NCBI GenBank assembly: GCA_036873755.1
Contig: JAVTVY010047994.1
Location: forward strand, 1-64,000
Source of the DNA: Hanleya hanleyi
Taxonomy: Eukaryota > Mollusca > Polyplacophora > Lepidopleurida > Hanleyidae
Reading direction: 5' to 3'
DNA: 64,000 nucleotides
Part shown: piece by piece, positions 10,560-22,577 of the stretch
Position numbering within the stretch: the stretch's first letter is position 1
Layout: every line of letters begins with the position of its first letter
Program-made: the position numbers and the translations under genes
The notes under the pieces: model-generated
The model's input: the letters and a program-made list of their open reading frames with translations, nothing else
Told to the model about the DNA's origin: nothing
Database searches by the model: none

Positions 10560-11140
10560 AGACGATACAAGGCCATTTCAGGATACATACCTCGACGTTT
10601 TGATAGTGCTTTCGACGTTTTCATAGAGTAGATCATGTTCGCTTTTATAGGAGAGAATGTGCTTCAACGATAACACCGAATGATAACTGAGTTAAGATTT
10701 AAGACAAATCCTGAAATAACACGGGGGTCACCATTCTATTTATATAAATATTGACTAATTTGTGCATGCACCCTGTATTATTGGACTAGTAGGGAACATA
10801 GACCGTTTTCATGTTTAAAGCTAATGAGATTGATTTCTCAATGTCAAAAATTCTTTAATTTACCATATAAAACAGCACTTATAAAACTCTTGTGAAATAT
10901 GAAGTGAAAATGGGGGTCACATAATTTTTTTAATGACAGCTGTTATCAGATAAATGCATCATTTTAAGCCCTTCCCAGTAGTGGGTAGTGGATAGATGTC
11001 TTTAGTTTTCACGAACAATGGTGCCAAAGTGAAGCAAAATATCACCAAAATGCGCTTCTTTGGCGACAGGCTGTAAACCTACAAGCGCAATGCTACACTG
11101 AACGTCATGCTTGGTTGCCTCGTCCAGGAATCTAGCTTAC
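10560..11140. other. No feature seen
   Basis: AT-rich, no open frame of note and no partner recognised within the window. Confidence 0.45.
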
Positions 11141-11715
11141 CAGCTTAAATATAACTGGGTTAGCTCCCCTTATTCTGACAGTCATTTTTGAACATGTATT
11201 TGGGGTTCTCCGGAGATATCTGAACATCTGGACAAAATTCCCAGGAGATTCTGTTTTTTTGCCCGACATGATACATTTTCAGACTATATTCTTAAAACCG
11301 TCAGACATATTATAATCCTACACTGAATGTTAACGTATATTCTCGATACACACCATTCCTTGTTTTGAGCACGTGATCTACTACACTAGGGAAAAACTTT
11401 TATTTGCCATACATTTGTTGTAGTACGAAATGCTTGCGAAAGCCGTCCAAATTTATGGGGAATGTATCGTACCGTAAATGATGGTAGCAGCCATATATCA
11501 TACATTTCCCATACATCTGAACTGTATTCGATAGCATGCACCGCTACTTCATATGCATGGCACAGAAAACTGTTTGTGTAGTGCTACTTGCTTTTTGGTT
11601 ACATTATTACCCCGCTATGTGTACCGGCACTATTTGTCCGGCCTATGTAACTGCACTTGCATTGTTTGCTTATATATTATCCATTCCCAATGAACGTCCC
11701 AAGCACCCCTTTCCC
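11140..11715. repeat. Duplicated block, partner at 13745-14110
   Basis: Both begin with AGCTTAAATATAACTGG and share TCATTTTTGAACATGTATTT, TTGCCCGACATGATA and the CCTACACTGAATG stretch, in the same order and orientation. Same-strand copies about 2.6 kb apart; the second is shortened. Confidence 0.75.
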
Positions 11716-12780
11716 CATTGATATATTCTTTTGAATATCAACTCTGTAAAATTTTCTTCGATAATTTCAGTTCTTCTCAGTGGTACATTCTTACGTGTGT
11801 GTATCAATTATGTTTGCTGCTCTAGCCACTAAATACCAATATCCAAGGATGTATATAACTTGGAGCGATATGCAAAATAATGTTTGAGAATAAAATAATC
11901 TCCAGCTGGTCGCTCGAACTGTATTGATAAAAACATGTGACGTATAGCGCTGCGTTAATTAGACTAATCGTGAACTATAATGGTGGCGTATCTCTATTGT
12001 ATATATTTACAATGCTTGATGAATTGAAGTCCTTTCTTGGAAATGAAACTTTTAATAATAGAAGACAATGGTGCGAGAGTAAAACGATACCCATCGTTAT
12101 GTAAAGCCACCGTCTATTGACCTCTTGCCGAACAAAGGACAAATCTTCTTTTGTCCATTCATTCATTCATCCATCTACTAGCCAATGTAGTTTATGAATC
12201 ACTCAGACGATACACGATACACGCCAATATGTAGCATACACTGTAGGGTGTCTCATGAAACTTTTATTCAATGAACACCCGAGCTTGAATGTGGAGCTCC
12301 GCCTCTTCGGCCTAATCTATTGAAAAGGAGGTCAGCTGTGGTGTATTTCAAGTACACCATATGCAGTATTTGAAATACACCACGAGTGACTTGTGTAGTG
12401 AATATGTTACAAGGAAACGATCAAAGGAACTTCAAGAACTCATTGGATAAGTGTAAAGAAACCCTCTTCATTGAATTTTCAGAAGCTTGATTTGCTGATC
12501 TGTAGCCGTGAAAAGAACATGAACACCTGTACGGATCGACTCGGTATAATGGCCGTTCATTTGAGTTTTTAAGCTTTTACAAACAAGTAGATAATGTTTT
12601 GAACTGAAACTCTATGAGAGATATCTGTTACTCAGACAGAAACTTTGGTATTCTTTCGGGTCAGAAGCTGTCTATGGCCACGCCAGTGTCTCGGATGAAT
12701 AAGTCAATTTATGGTGGCAACGGATTATTGGCTTCTGTACATGGCCGTTTTATGGAATGAGCAGATTTTTGGGGGAAAGG
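11715..12780. repeat. Duplicated block, partner at 20285-21260
   Basis: Collinear and same-strand with 20285-21260: both carry ATTCTTTTGAATATCAACTC, GTTAATTAGACTAAT, AATGCT(T/C)GATGA(A/G)TTGAAGTCC and, further on, CTGTACGGATCGACT. In the right copy a 108-codon frame (20592-20918) is open; in this copy the matching frame has a stop, so neither is called as a gene. Confidence 0.75.
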
Positions 12781-12839
12781 TATGGTACTCTTTAAAGGTT
12801 CTGCCAAATGACCCCGGGAACATATACTTTTTTTTTTAT

Positions 12840-13060
12840 GCAAAATTATTGTAAGCGGTTAAATTTGACATTTAATGATGGTTTACTGTTTTTCGGAATG
12901 GTCGAAGTTTTGCAAAAGCAAACATGAAACCCTCAATTACCACGCCTGTTTGTAAACGGCGACGGTCGTGACCCACGACGTCGAAGTCTGATTACGATCG
13001 TTCGTGGCCGACATGAAAATTATACTCGACATTTCCATTGTAGCGACAACAATCTTCATG
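12840..13060. repeat. Inverted partner of 7270-7500
   Basis: See the entry at 7270. The two lie in opposite orientation about 5.5 kb apart. Confidence 0.45.
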
Positions 13061-13174
13061 GTATAAACTTCGTACATAGATTCACTGTATGTTTTCATGC
13101 AAAGTGTGCAGGAAATATTTGTAGAAGCGTTTAATCTGAATTGACTTTTGATAGATTATTCATGTGTCACTGGT

Positions 13175-13370
13175 GTCGGCATCATTGAAAACTGTTGACC
13201 GCTTCTCTCTTGCAGGAAATTCGACTATGTTTATGTATACTGTGATTGTCTTTTTGAATTTGGTGCTAATACTGTTATATGGATATGGAATAGGTCTTTG
13301 GATTATGGACGCGGATATCCTTTAATGGACGACGGCTGAATTATGAATGACGGACCAGACGCTTGTATTT
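13175..13370 (+). repeat. Membrane-exon repeat R1, plus-strand copy
   Basis: CTTCTCTCTTGCAG acceptor-like sequence near 13204-13216, then GAAATTCGACTATGTTTATG and a frame for the same hydrophobic segment as the copy at 6077. A one-base change after TATATGG breaks the frame before the DYGR-SLMDDG tail, which is still recognisable. Ends just past CGGACCAGACGCTTGT. Confidence 0.6.
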
Positions 13371-13371
13371 A

Positions 13372-14110
13372 AGGTACTATTTTTCTGCCTTTTATCTTTT
13401 TCTGGCTTGTATAAACCGTGTCAACATATTCTTTCTACTTAAAACACATTTGAAAAATACAACCGATACTCTATGGCCGTACTTCCTTTCTGCCAGACGA
13501 AGATAGAATGAAAGCCTGTACTAGTACTCCATTTTTATCCAAAACAACATGAAATATAGAAATAGATAAACTTCTGAGCTGTACTCCACGTATACATATT
13601 TAATGCACAAGCTTTCGACTCTCATGCCGGAGCCTCAAGCGATCTGAGATATCAAGATATCAATATATAATATCAAGATATATCGGAGATATCAAGCGAT
13701 CTGTTGAATTTCATAAAATTGCCATTTAATATACAAACTGTACAAGAATTTAGCTTACTAGCTTAAATATAACTGGTTTAGCCCCCATATTCTGATAGTC
13801 ATTTTTGAACATGTATTTGGGGTTCCCCGGATATCTCTGGACAAAATTCCCAGCAGATTATATTTTTTGCCCGACATGATATATTTTCAGACGTCTATAT
13901 TCGTAACGCCGTCAAACATTATATTATAGTCCTACACTGAATGCGAACGTATGTTCTCGATACACCCTTAGTTCTACTTGCTCTTCTGGTTATATTAGTA
14001 CCCAGATATTTGTATTGGCACTATTTGTACAGAGTATGTAATGTACAGGCTCTGTAAATATCCTATGTTGTAAATATCCTATGTAACAGCCCTTGCATTG
14101 TTTGATTATA
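13372..14110. repeat. Second copies of the 10.25 kb and 11.14 kb blocks
   Basis: 13372-13560 pairs with 10255-10450 and 13745-14110 pairs with 11140-11715. The 13560-13745 piece between them contains several GATATCAAGATAT direct and inverted repeats and no gene. Confidence 0.65.
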
Positions 14111-14189
14111 TTAGTCAGCCGGCCAAGGACCTCAAAAGCGCTTCTACAAACTTTCGGTGGCATTTTTTGTTGCAAATGGGTACCCATGC

Positions 14190-14433
14190 TAAATTAGTTC
14201 TTTGTGTGGTAGGGATCAAGGTAGGGGGATACCACCCTGATTTTGGTTAATTAAGGTCATTTCGGGGTCACTTTTGAGGTCAAGTAAGATAAAAATGGGT
14301 TAAATATCAGTTATAATTAATATCCACCGTAGTGTTTGTTACCTATGAGTATCCAAGCTGAATTAGTTGTATGTAGTGTAGAGTTAAAGGTAGTCATGGA
14401 TAACACGTTAATTATTAAAACTAAGGTCATTTC
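14190..14433. repeat. Satellite D, left part, split by a LINE
   Basis: Units carrying AAGGTCATTTCGGGGTCACTTTTGAGGTCA-type half-site clusters and TATCCAAGCTGAATTAGTTG. The array resumes at 17165 on the other side of the LINE at 14434-17045. Confidence 0.75.
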
Positions 14434-17045
14434 ATTACAAAAAGGAAAATGTAAACTCGGTCGACCTTGACGACCTATTTAAGACCTCAGAAATTCCTAA
14501 GCTTACAGAAAACCATGTAGCTAGTATGGAAGGAATCTTAACTGAAGCTGAATTATAAGCAGCAATAAAACAAATGAAAAACAACAAAAGTCCTGGCCCA
14601 GATGGCTTTACAGTGGAGTTCATAAAAAATTTCTGGAGAGATTTATGTATGTATATAAAACGATCATTGGAATATGCATACGAAAATAATAACCTGTCAG
14701 TGACACAAAAGCAAGGAATTATTACCTGCATACCCAAGTCAGGCAAAGCTAAGGAGGATCTGAAAAATTGGAGACCTATCTCCTTGTTAAATGTAATTTA
14801 TAAACTCACGTCAACAGCTCTCTCAAATAGAATAAAACCAATACTCTCATCCATTATTAGCAATTCTCAAACCGACTTTATGTCCGGAAGATACATTGGC
14901 GATAATACTCGTCTAATATATGATATTATGGAGCATACCGATATACATAACATGTCCGGTATTTTGATGCTTGTAGACTTCGAAAAAGCGTTCGATTCTG
15001 TAAATTGGGGTTTTATAGAAAAGACGTTAACTTTTTTCAAATTTGGAGACAGTATAAAGAAGTGGCTACAAGTGTGTTATAACGGGATCAACTCCTGCGT
15101 AACGGTCAATGGTTTTTCATCTCCCTTCTTCCAATTAGAAAGAGGCTGCCGCCAGGGTGACCCCCTTTCGCCCTATATATTCCTGCTATGCGCAGAGATA
15201 TTGGGTAGAATGATTAAAATGGAAAAGAAAATAAAAGGAATACAAATTGCGCAAACGGAGCACATCATAAGCCAATATGCTGACGACACCGTTATAATAC
15301 TAGACGGATCGGAAACCTCTTTAAAAAGTACTCTCGATGTGCTAGAATTTTTTAAGAAAATTTCAGGTCTGAAAATGAATGTAGAGAAGACCTCCGTTAT
15401 CTGGATAGGATCGGAAAAATATTCCTCAAAATCGTACTGCACGGATCGTAATTTAAAATGGAATCTGTCGAAATTTACATCTCTGGGCATTATTTTCAAC
15501 GTTAACTTAGATACAATGGTGAAGGATAATTATAGTAATAAACTAGAAGAAATGGATATGTTATTCAAACGTTGGTCTTGTAAAGCTCATTCCCTATTAG
15601 GAAGGCTTACTGTTCTCAAATCTTTAATTCTCCCGAAATTGAACCACCTATTCACTGCTTTACCAAACCCACCGGTCACATTTATTAATAAACTGCAGGG
15701 GAAATATTCAATTTTTTATGGAATTATAAACCATATTTAATAAAATTATGAGAATGGGGGACTTAAAGTGCCAAATATTGCTAATTTTATTAAATCTTTG
15801 AAGATAACATGGCTGCGCCGCTTAGTTTTAGATAGAAATGGATGTTGCTGGAGTGCTTTAGCGGACGAAGTTTTGCCCAGGCACAGAATAGATCTACTAG
15901 AATTAGGACCAACTAGTTTAAGGAAGATTGCAAACGCAATGTTAAATCCATATTGGAAAGACGTCTTGTGTGCCTGGGCAGATCTTTAAGAAAATAATTG
16001 CTGTAAAACTGATTACGATTTTAGAAGAGAATGTATTTGGAACAACGATAAAATAACAATCGGACGAAACAATATATATTATCCGAATTGGTTGAAATCT
16101 GGTGTCAAGTATATTAACGACCTAATGGATACAAATGGTAATTATTATACCTACGAAACTTTTTCGGTACTTCATAAATGCAGTCATAATTTCTTAAGTT
16201 ACTAAGGTGTTATTAGTGCAACAAAAAATACCAGCGGGAAGTCGGTTTAAAATCGCAGAGAAGTACAGTACTGTCCCCATTTGTTCCCAAGAATATTGAA
16301 TCTTTATTTAAAGCGGTAAAGGGTGGAAAATACTTCTATAATATTTTGTGCAGACCGAAAAAGCAACGAAAACAAAAGCAGCGAAAAAATGGGAGGATGA
16401 ACTTAAGGAAACGTTTGAAATTTCGTGGTTGCAAAACGCGAATATTTTACCCTTTAAAATAGGATTGGAAACAAAACTAAAGTGGTTCCAGTACTGTATT
16501 CTAACGCGAATTCTTACCACGAACTTATTTTTGCAAAAATTAACTATGTTACCGATAATTTATGTACCTTTGGAGGAATGTCCGGAGTCGATAAGACACT
16601 TATTGTGGACATGTAGATACACGTCGTCTCTGTGGTCAAACTTTCAATCATGGATTTGGGAAACGACTGTCAAAAAGACTAGATTTGACATTAGAAAAAA
16701 TTCTATTTGGTGTACAAGCCTCTGGGTCAAAAATTATTAATGTAATAATAATCATGGTAAAATACCACATATATCGGCAAAGGGCGAAGGGACAAAGGGT
16801 ACATATACAAGGGATTCAGAACGATTTACGTTTCCAGTACTTTGTAGAAAAGTGTATTGCCGATACCAATTGTAAATGGGAAGATTTTAATGCCCGGTGG
16901 TCAATTTTTCATCTTTTGTTTAGATAGTGACTGACATTCAAATGACTTGATTCGCTTATGCTCATGTGTGCTGATTTCATGAACTGTATATATGTCCGAG
17001 ATATGTCTGTGAAAGTTCGGAAATAAATATATAAATAAAAAAAAA
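14434..17045 (+). mobile_element. L1-like LINE, 5'-truncated and inactivated
   Basis: The element starts in mid reverse transcriptase, runs to an A-rich tail (AAATAAATATATAAATAAAA) at about 17040 and sits inside satellite D. The reverse-transcriptase frame (14574-15740) is followed by frames for the C-terminal part in other registers: 15768-15989, and 16348-16740 with the L1-type EECPESIRHLLWTC zinc-knuckle-like region in which most cysteines are lost. At least two frameshifts and several stops separate them, including a TAA at 14556-14558 in the reverse-transcriptase frame. The endonuclease domain and ORF1 are absent. Clade is judged from the GRYIGDNTRLIYDIM and WFQYCILTRIL motifs as L1/Tx1-like; a tree would be needed to settle it. 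Confidence 0.9.
14574..15740 (+). pseudogene. LINE reverse transcriptase fragment
   Basis: A 388-codon open frame covering the reverse-transcriptase domain. Visible motifs, counted from the first Met: NKSPGPDG (4-11), WRPISLLN (66-73), the catalytic Asp in LVDFEKAFDSVNW (D135), RGCRQGDPLSP (190-200) and the catalytic pair in QYADD (D237, D238). It would copy LINE RNA into DNA at a nicked target. The Met is unlikely to be a real start, because homologous residues (LTEAEL) precede it and are cut off by a TAA at 14556-14558. The frame ends early at 15740, where the related sequence continues in another register. Relic of an ORF2-like polyprotein, not a host gene. Confidence 0.92.
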
Positions 17046-17164
17046 GATCTCACAGTGAAACATATTCTGATTGACTGCATGTATAGATTTTAAGATTGTA
17101 AGAGATTCTTTCTATCAAACAGCTAATTTAGAAGATCTGTTTAGTCGGTAAATGAAGACTGTAT
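17046..17164 (+). mobile_element. 3' fragment of a second LINE family
   Basis: Starts at AGATCTCACAGTGAAACATA directly after the L1-like A-tail. Translates, with stops, to a TVKHILIDC-type zinc-knuckle motif and an FF-rich end typical of the C-terminus of another non-LTR family. Fuller copies of the same tail lie at 21640-21955 and 49930-50175. Confidence 0.55.
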
Positions 17165-17965
17165 TTTAGGTTAAAAAAAGGTCATTTCAGGGTCACATTT
17201 GGGTCAAATGAGGTCAAAAATTGGTGAACATCGGTTATGAATTAATATGCACAGTATAAATTATTACCAATAAGTCTCCAAACTGAAATAGTTGTATGCA
17301 GTGTAGAGTTTAAGGTAGTCATTAATAACACGTTAATTATTAAAACTAAGGTCATTTTAGGGTTACTTTTTGGTCAAATGAGGTCAAAAATTGGTGAAAA
17401 TCGATTATGAATTAATATGCACAGTACCAACTTACCAATGAGTATCCAAGCTGAATTAGTTGTATGTTGTGTAAAGAGGTTAAGGTAGTCACAGATAATA
17501 CGTTAATTACTATTATTGCGGTCATTTTAGGGTATTTTGGGGTCATATGAGGTCAAAAATCTGTTATAAATTAATATGCACAGTACTAATTGTTACGAAT
17601 GGGTATCCAAGCAGAATTAGTTGAATATAGTGTACGGTTGGACGTTGTAATAGATAACACGTTAGTTAGTAGAATTAAGGTCATTCTAGGGTCACTTTGG
17701 GGGTCAAACGAGATCAACAATTACATAAATCGTTCATCAATTAATATCCACAGTACGAATTGTTACGAATGAGTATCCAAACTGAATTAGTTGTATGTAG
17801 TGTAAGGTTTGCATTAGTCATGGATTAAACGTGAATTATTCAAATTAAGGTCATTTTCGTAAATGAGGTCAAAAATGGGTACAAATAGGTTATAAATTAA
17901 TATCCTCAATGCTAATTGTTACGAATGGGTATACAGGCGGAATGTAGTGTAGGGTTTAAGGTATG
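17165..17965. repeat. Satellite D, about 180-bp units rich in AGGTCA half-sites
   Basis: Four to five tandem units. Each has a cluster such as AAGGTCATTT, (A)GGGTCAC, GGTCAAATGAGGTCAAAAAT, then AATTAATATGCACAGTA, TATCCAA(G/A)CTGAATTAGTTG and a GATAACACGTTAATTA block. AGGTCA is the nuclear-receptor half-site. Further copies of this family: 19950-20250 (inverted), 28620-29120, 29800-29920 (inverted), 51230-51500, 52330-52560 and 54840-55070 (inverted). Confidence 0.85.
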
Positions 17966-18129
17966 CATAATAACCATTATGTAAACATTGTGTTATCTGT
18001 CGAAATAGACATTGAAATAGACTCGAAAATTGACATAATATGACAGCTATACAGTTAAACAGCTTAGTTCTAGTAAATTCCTGCTTCGAGCTAGAAAGAA
18101 TCCCTTTAAACTTGGCGGATAACATTTAT

Positions 18130-18960
18130 TAAGTTGAGCAAGAGTTCGAGTGACTCCATATGTCCGCCATTTTAAATTCCTCAATTGTTTTTTCTAGCTG
18201 ATGATTGTACGAATAAAGCCATATAAGGGCATAATGAAAATATGATTGCCAGATGAACCCACATGGTCACCATTTTGAATTTAACAACTGTATTCTCAGC
18301 TGAAAATTATACCAACAGAATAAAATGGGCATAATGTAACAAGCTATGGCGTTATTCTGCTCAAGTTAAAAAAGGTTGTACCTAGAATAAAAATATTCTA
18401 ACAGTAACATGAAAAAAACAAGAATTTCCGGATGACTCCTTACGGTCGCCATTTTTTAATTTAACTATTATTTTTAATCTGAAGACTAAGTAATAGATTG
18501 GAAATGGGCACAACGTATTTGGCTATGATGTGAGACCCTTCGGTGTTGATAAATTTGCACAATCAACTAAGAATAGTGCCTTGATATACACAAGCGGCAT
18601 GGAAAAGCGAGAGTTTCAGATAACCCCACACGGCTGCCATATTGAATTTGAACATCGTATTTTGATCTTGGGGATATGCAAATAGATTCAAAATGCTTGG
18701 AGATCCCTCTGTTTTGATAAATTTGCACAATGAGCGAAGAATATTGCTGTGAACTATACGAGCAACATGAACAATTATGATTTTCAGATGACCTCATATG
18801 GCCGCCGTTTTGAATTTTACCATCAAAATCTTGATCTTGATCAAATAACCTGAAAAAAGGGCGATTTATGGATGAACCCACATGGTCGCCATTTTGAGTT
18901 AACACATGATGGTTTATCACTAGAATTATAGAAATGGGCTCAAAATTAGCCAAATATAAT
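18130..18960. repeat. Satellite E, diverged units with a CATTTTGAATTT motif
   Basis: Five or six loosely repeated units, about 120-180 bp, each carrying a block like GATGAACCCACATGGTCACC-ATTTTGAATTTAAC followed by a TAGAAATGGGC stretch. Read on the other strand the block is AAAATGGCGACC-like. Too diverged to fix the period. An open minus-strand frame (18567-18953) follows the repeat and is not called. Confidence 0.6.
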
Positions 18961-19059
18961 ATTCCAAAACCACGGAAAGTTTTCTTTCTCGATTTTCAAT
19001 CATTCTGGTGATACCGCTAATGTTCAAAAGGGCACTAAATTTCCGAACCCTCTATCGCA

Positions 19060-19905
19060 AGGGCGTCGCTACCCATGGTGCGTGTGGTGCGAACGCACCC
19101 CCCTTTTTGCCCGTATATTGAAAATACGAAAATTATGCAAGATATCAAACCCCAGTTTAGCATTAAAATATGCTAAAATGCAGGAATAAAGTTTTCCGGC
19201 GGGGGCATGCCCCCGGATCCCCCTAGAAAGGCGCATTCCTGGAATGGTGAGAAATGGGAAAGCAAAATACAAGCATCTAGTCCGTCTTTCATAATTCAGC
19301 TGTCGCCCGTTAAAGAATATCCGCGTCCATAATCCAAAGACCTATTCCATATCCATATAACAGTATTAGCACCAAATTCAAAAAGACAATCATAGTATAC
19401 ATAAACATAGGCTAGTTTCCTGCAAGAGAGAACGGATCTACGGAGGTGGGAGGCATGTCCGGCAACCTAGAACCCCGGATCTTCCAGGGCCTAGGCGGCC
19501 GCTGGACACTCCCCTTTTGGTCTATCAGGATTCGCTTATAGCTTTGTGTAAATCAATCATATTGGTATGCGTATTGTTTTCTGGTGTTCCATGGCGTAAA
19601 GGTCATCGTTTTGAATTTATTAAATATAACTAGAAAGTCAAATGGATTCAGGCATGATGTGTGATTTTTTCAACATCGATGTGTGCTTATAAATGCGAAA
19701 CAAAAGTGAAAATAGAACCATAAATCTGCATACATATGGTCAAGATTTATATCCAGGAAAACGCTTAGAACGCATCTCCGGCGATCTAGGATCCCGGAGC
19801 TTCCGTACTATAGGCGGCCCCTGGACCCTCGCCTGTTCAGCTGTGATAGTCGACCCCATTTTGCTAGATTCGCACCCCCCCTTTTGAAATCCTAGTGACG
19901 TCCCT
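19060..19905. mobile_element. hAT-like non-autonomous DNA transposon
   Basis: Inverted ends: AGGGCGTCGCTACCC at the left and, read backwards, AGGGACGTCACTAGG at the right, followed on each side by a run of C or G near GTGCGAA. The flanks read CTATCGCA (19052-19059) and GTATCGCA (19906-19913), 7 of 8 bases alike, as expected of the 8-bp target duplication of hAT elements. No transposase. Inside are an R1 copy (19268-19432) and two diverged copies of a block with GATCCCGGAGCTTCC/GGATCTTCCAGGGCC and GGCGGCC (19440-19510 and 19765-19830). Confidence 0.55.
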
Positions 19906-19949
19906 GTATCGCACAGGCCAGAAAGTGTTAACTCAAAGTACTTCAAACG

Positions 19950-20250
19950 TTTTGACCTCATTTGACTCGTAAAGTGACTCTAAAATGACCTCATTTCCAA
20001 TAATTAACGAGCTAGCCATACCTGTGTTATAATAAAACCCTGCAGTACATAAAACCAATTTAGCGTGGATACCCATCGATAATAAACGTCACAATGGAAA
20101 TTAAGTTAAGAACGACTTTTACTAATTTTGACCATATTTGACCCCAAAATGACCTTTAATTCCTCCTGCCTTGAACCAGACCACACAAAGAACTAATTTA
20201 GCATGGGTACCCATTTGTAACAAACAATGCCATCAAAAGTTACATTTCGT
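19950..20250 (-). repeat. Satellite D fragment, inverted
   Basis: TTTGACCTCATTTGACTCG, TGACCTCATTTCCAATAATT and TTTTGACCATATTTGACCCC are the reverse of the half-site clusters at 17.2-17.9 kb; ACTAATTTAGCATGGGTACCC matches the end of the units at 28.6 and 51.2 kb. Confidence 0.7.
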
Positions 20251-20284
20251 GGCCTTGTCCCACTGACTGTCCCCAGCCCCCTTT

Positions 20285-21260
20285 CCTTATTAATATATTC
20301 TTTTGAATATCAACTCTGTAAAATTTTCTTGGATAATTTCAGTTCTTCTCAGTAGTACATACCGTATGTGTGTGTTTCATTCGTGTTTGATGTTCTAGCC
20401 ACTGAATATCAATAACCAAGAATGTATATAATTTGGAGCGATATGCGATATAATGTTCGCGAATAAAATAATCTCGAGATGGTCGCTCGAGCTGTATTGA
20501 TAAGAAGAAGGAAGATGTGACGTATGTCGCTGCGTTAATTAGACTAATGGTGAACTATAACGGTGAAGTATCTTCTTTGTAGATATTTACAATGCTCGAT
20601 GAGTTGAAGTCCTTTCCTGGAAATAGCAGCGAAACTTTTAATAATAGCAGACAATGGTGCCAGAGTAAAACAATACTCATCGTTATGAAAAGCCACCGTC
20701 CATCGACCTCTTGCCGAACAAAGGACAAAGATTCGTCTATCCATTCATCTACATGTACCGGTCAATGTAGCTTACGAATCACTCAGACTTTACACGGTTC
20801 TATTTTTCCCGGCATCATCCCACTTCAGAAATTAACAATATGGTTCGAACGCTATGCTTGTAATATGTCCGATAAGTGGAACTTGAATTATGTCCAATTC
20901 AATGTACGGAATGAATAACGCACGTGTATGTGTAAATAAACCCTCTTTCTTGCATTTTGGGAAGCTTGATTTGCTACTCTGTAGCCATGAAAAGAACATG
21001 CACATCTGTACGGATCGACTTGGTATAATGCCCGTTTATTTGAGTGTTTAAGCTTTTAATAACAAATAGATAATGTATAAGTTGAAACTCTGTGAAAGAT
21101 GTGTGCTACTCAGGAAGAACCTTTGGTGTGCTATCGGGTCAAAAGCCGTTTTAGGCCACCCAATGTCCTAGATGATTAACTCAATTTATGGTGGTCACGA
21201 CTGGGGTGGATTGGTATTATGGTCGTTTTGTGGAATAGATTTTTTCGAAAAAAGTATGAT
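20285..21260. repeat. Second copy of the 11.72-12.78 kb block
   Basis: Collinear with 11715-12780, same orientation, with many point changes and small indels. Contains a 108-codon frame (20592-20918) that starts MLDELKSFPGN and has no recognisable domain. The homologous frame in the left copy is interrupted, which argues against a conserved gene. Confidence 0.7.
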
Positions 21261-21299
21261 AATCTTTAACCTGAATTGACTTTTATTCAGTTGTCACTT

Positions 21300-21639
21300 T
21301 TTCTATATTTGACCAACTTTTAGTTTTCTGAAGGTCTTTCTTTCAGGAAAAAGTGATCTGCTCTAGGCACCTCCACCTGCCACTTGATGCTGATAAATAT
21401 ATGGAGAGGTACAGAGCGACATGGGTTTCAGAGTTCTCCGTTTAAGGAACAAAACATGATGGATGCTAAAATTCTGAAGAAGAATTGATGTGATAAATTA
21501 AAGGTAGTTTCTTTGATCCACAATGGCTCAAATCTCAAACCCCATAATTTGAAACGAAAAAGGGCACATTTTCTTTAAATTCTGCTTGAATATAACTCTA
21601 TTTTAAAAAAAGTATCAGTAGTTATCTATTCCATGTCAC
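21300..21639. other. No feature seen
   Basis: AT-rich interval without an open frame or recognised repeat. Confidence 0.4.
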
Positions 21640-21955
21640 GAAGATCTCACAGTGAAACATATTCTGATCGACTGTATAGATTTCAAGATTTCAAATTTGT
21701 AAGAGATTCTTTTTATCAAGCAGCTATTTAGAAGATCTTTTAGTCGGTTAAAGAAGACAGTATTTTAGGTTATTTGAGAGAAATTGGTTTGTCGCATACG
21801 TTTTAATGTATGTACATGTTTTTGGTGCGTTGTGTTGATTAATTCTGGATTGCTGGTTTGTTGACTTTTTTTGTTCAAATACTTAGGATTTTGTTTGATC
21901 GTCGGTATATAGCTGAAATATCGCTGAACGCTATGTTAAACCTTAATTCTCTCTA
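21640..21955 (+). mobile_element. LINE 3' end with CGCTATATAGC-type tail
   Basis: Starts with AGATCTCACAGTGAAACATA, encodes (with stops) the C-terminal zinc-knuckle and FERN-WFV region of a non-LTR polyprotein, then a 3' untranslated part ending GATCGTCGGTATATAGCTGAAATATCGCTGAACGC-TATGTTAAACC and a short CTCTCT run. A better-preserved tail is at 49930-50175. Confidence 0.6.
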
Positions 21956-22577
21956 ACCCCAAAGAATAAGACTGCATGTTCAGTAGAATTTTTATTTTGG
22001 TTCAATTTGAACCGTACAATTTAAACTGGACAATTTAAGAATATTGGATGAAATGTTGGAAAACAGGGATATACTGGAAGCTTCTGGGTGAATTTACTGG
22101 TGTGATGAATAAGAATGTCCTGGTGATTAGTGTCCATTTTGATATCATTTTCTATTGCAACCAAAGACAGACACTTGTCTCCAATGTGAAGAAAAAAAGT
22201 GTTCTAGCTGGGTTAGGAGATATGACTCGGACACTCTCAGCCACCGGACATTCTTCCACACGGGCATTAATATAACATTCTACGGATTGGATATGTACAG
22301 TTTATTATGTGTACAAACTGGACAACATAAGAATATTGAGTGACCGGTTGGCAAACATGGAAGTACTGGGATATATGATTAGGTAAAATGGAGAAAATAC
22401 TTAGTGAATTTACCGGCATTTCTATAATATTTCTACGGAATGAATCTGTTCACATTGTATCTCGAGTAAGTAGACCAAAAGAGAGAATCAATGGTATTGT
22501 GATTAGAGAAAAGAGAAATACTGATTTTGCTGATGTATATAAGCACAAAAGATAATATGAACCATGAGTTGGGTGGA
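21956..22577. other. No gene; short internal repeat
   Basis: Two related pieces, near 22020-22075 and 22314-22370, share AAACTGGACAA and AAGAATATTG(G/A) followed by a GGAAAACAGG/GCAAACATGG stretch. Open frames of 62-75 codons cross the region without similarity that I recognise. Confidence 0.35.
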
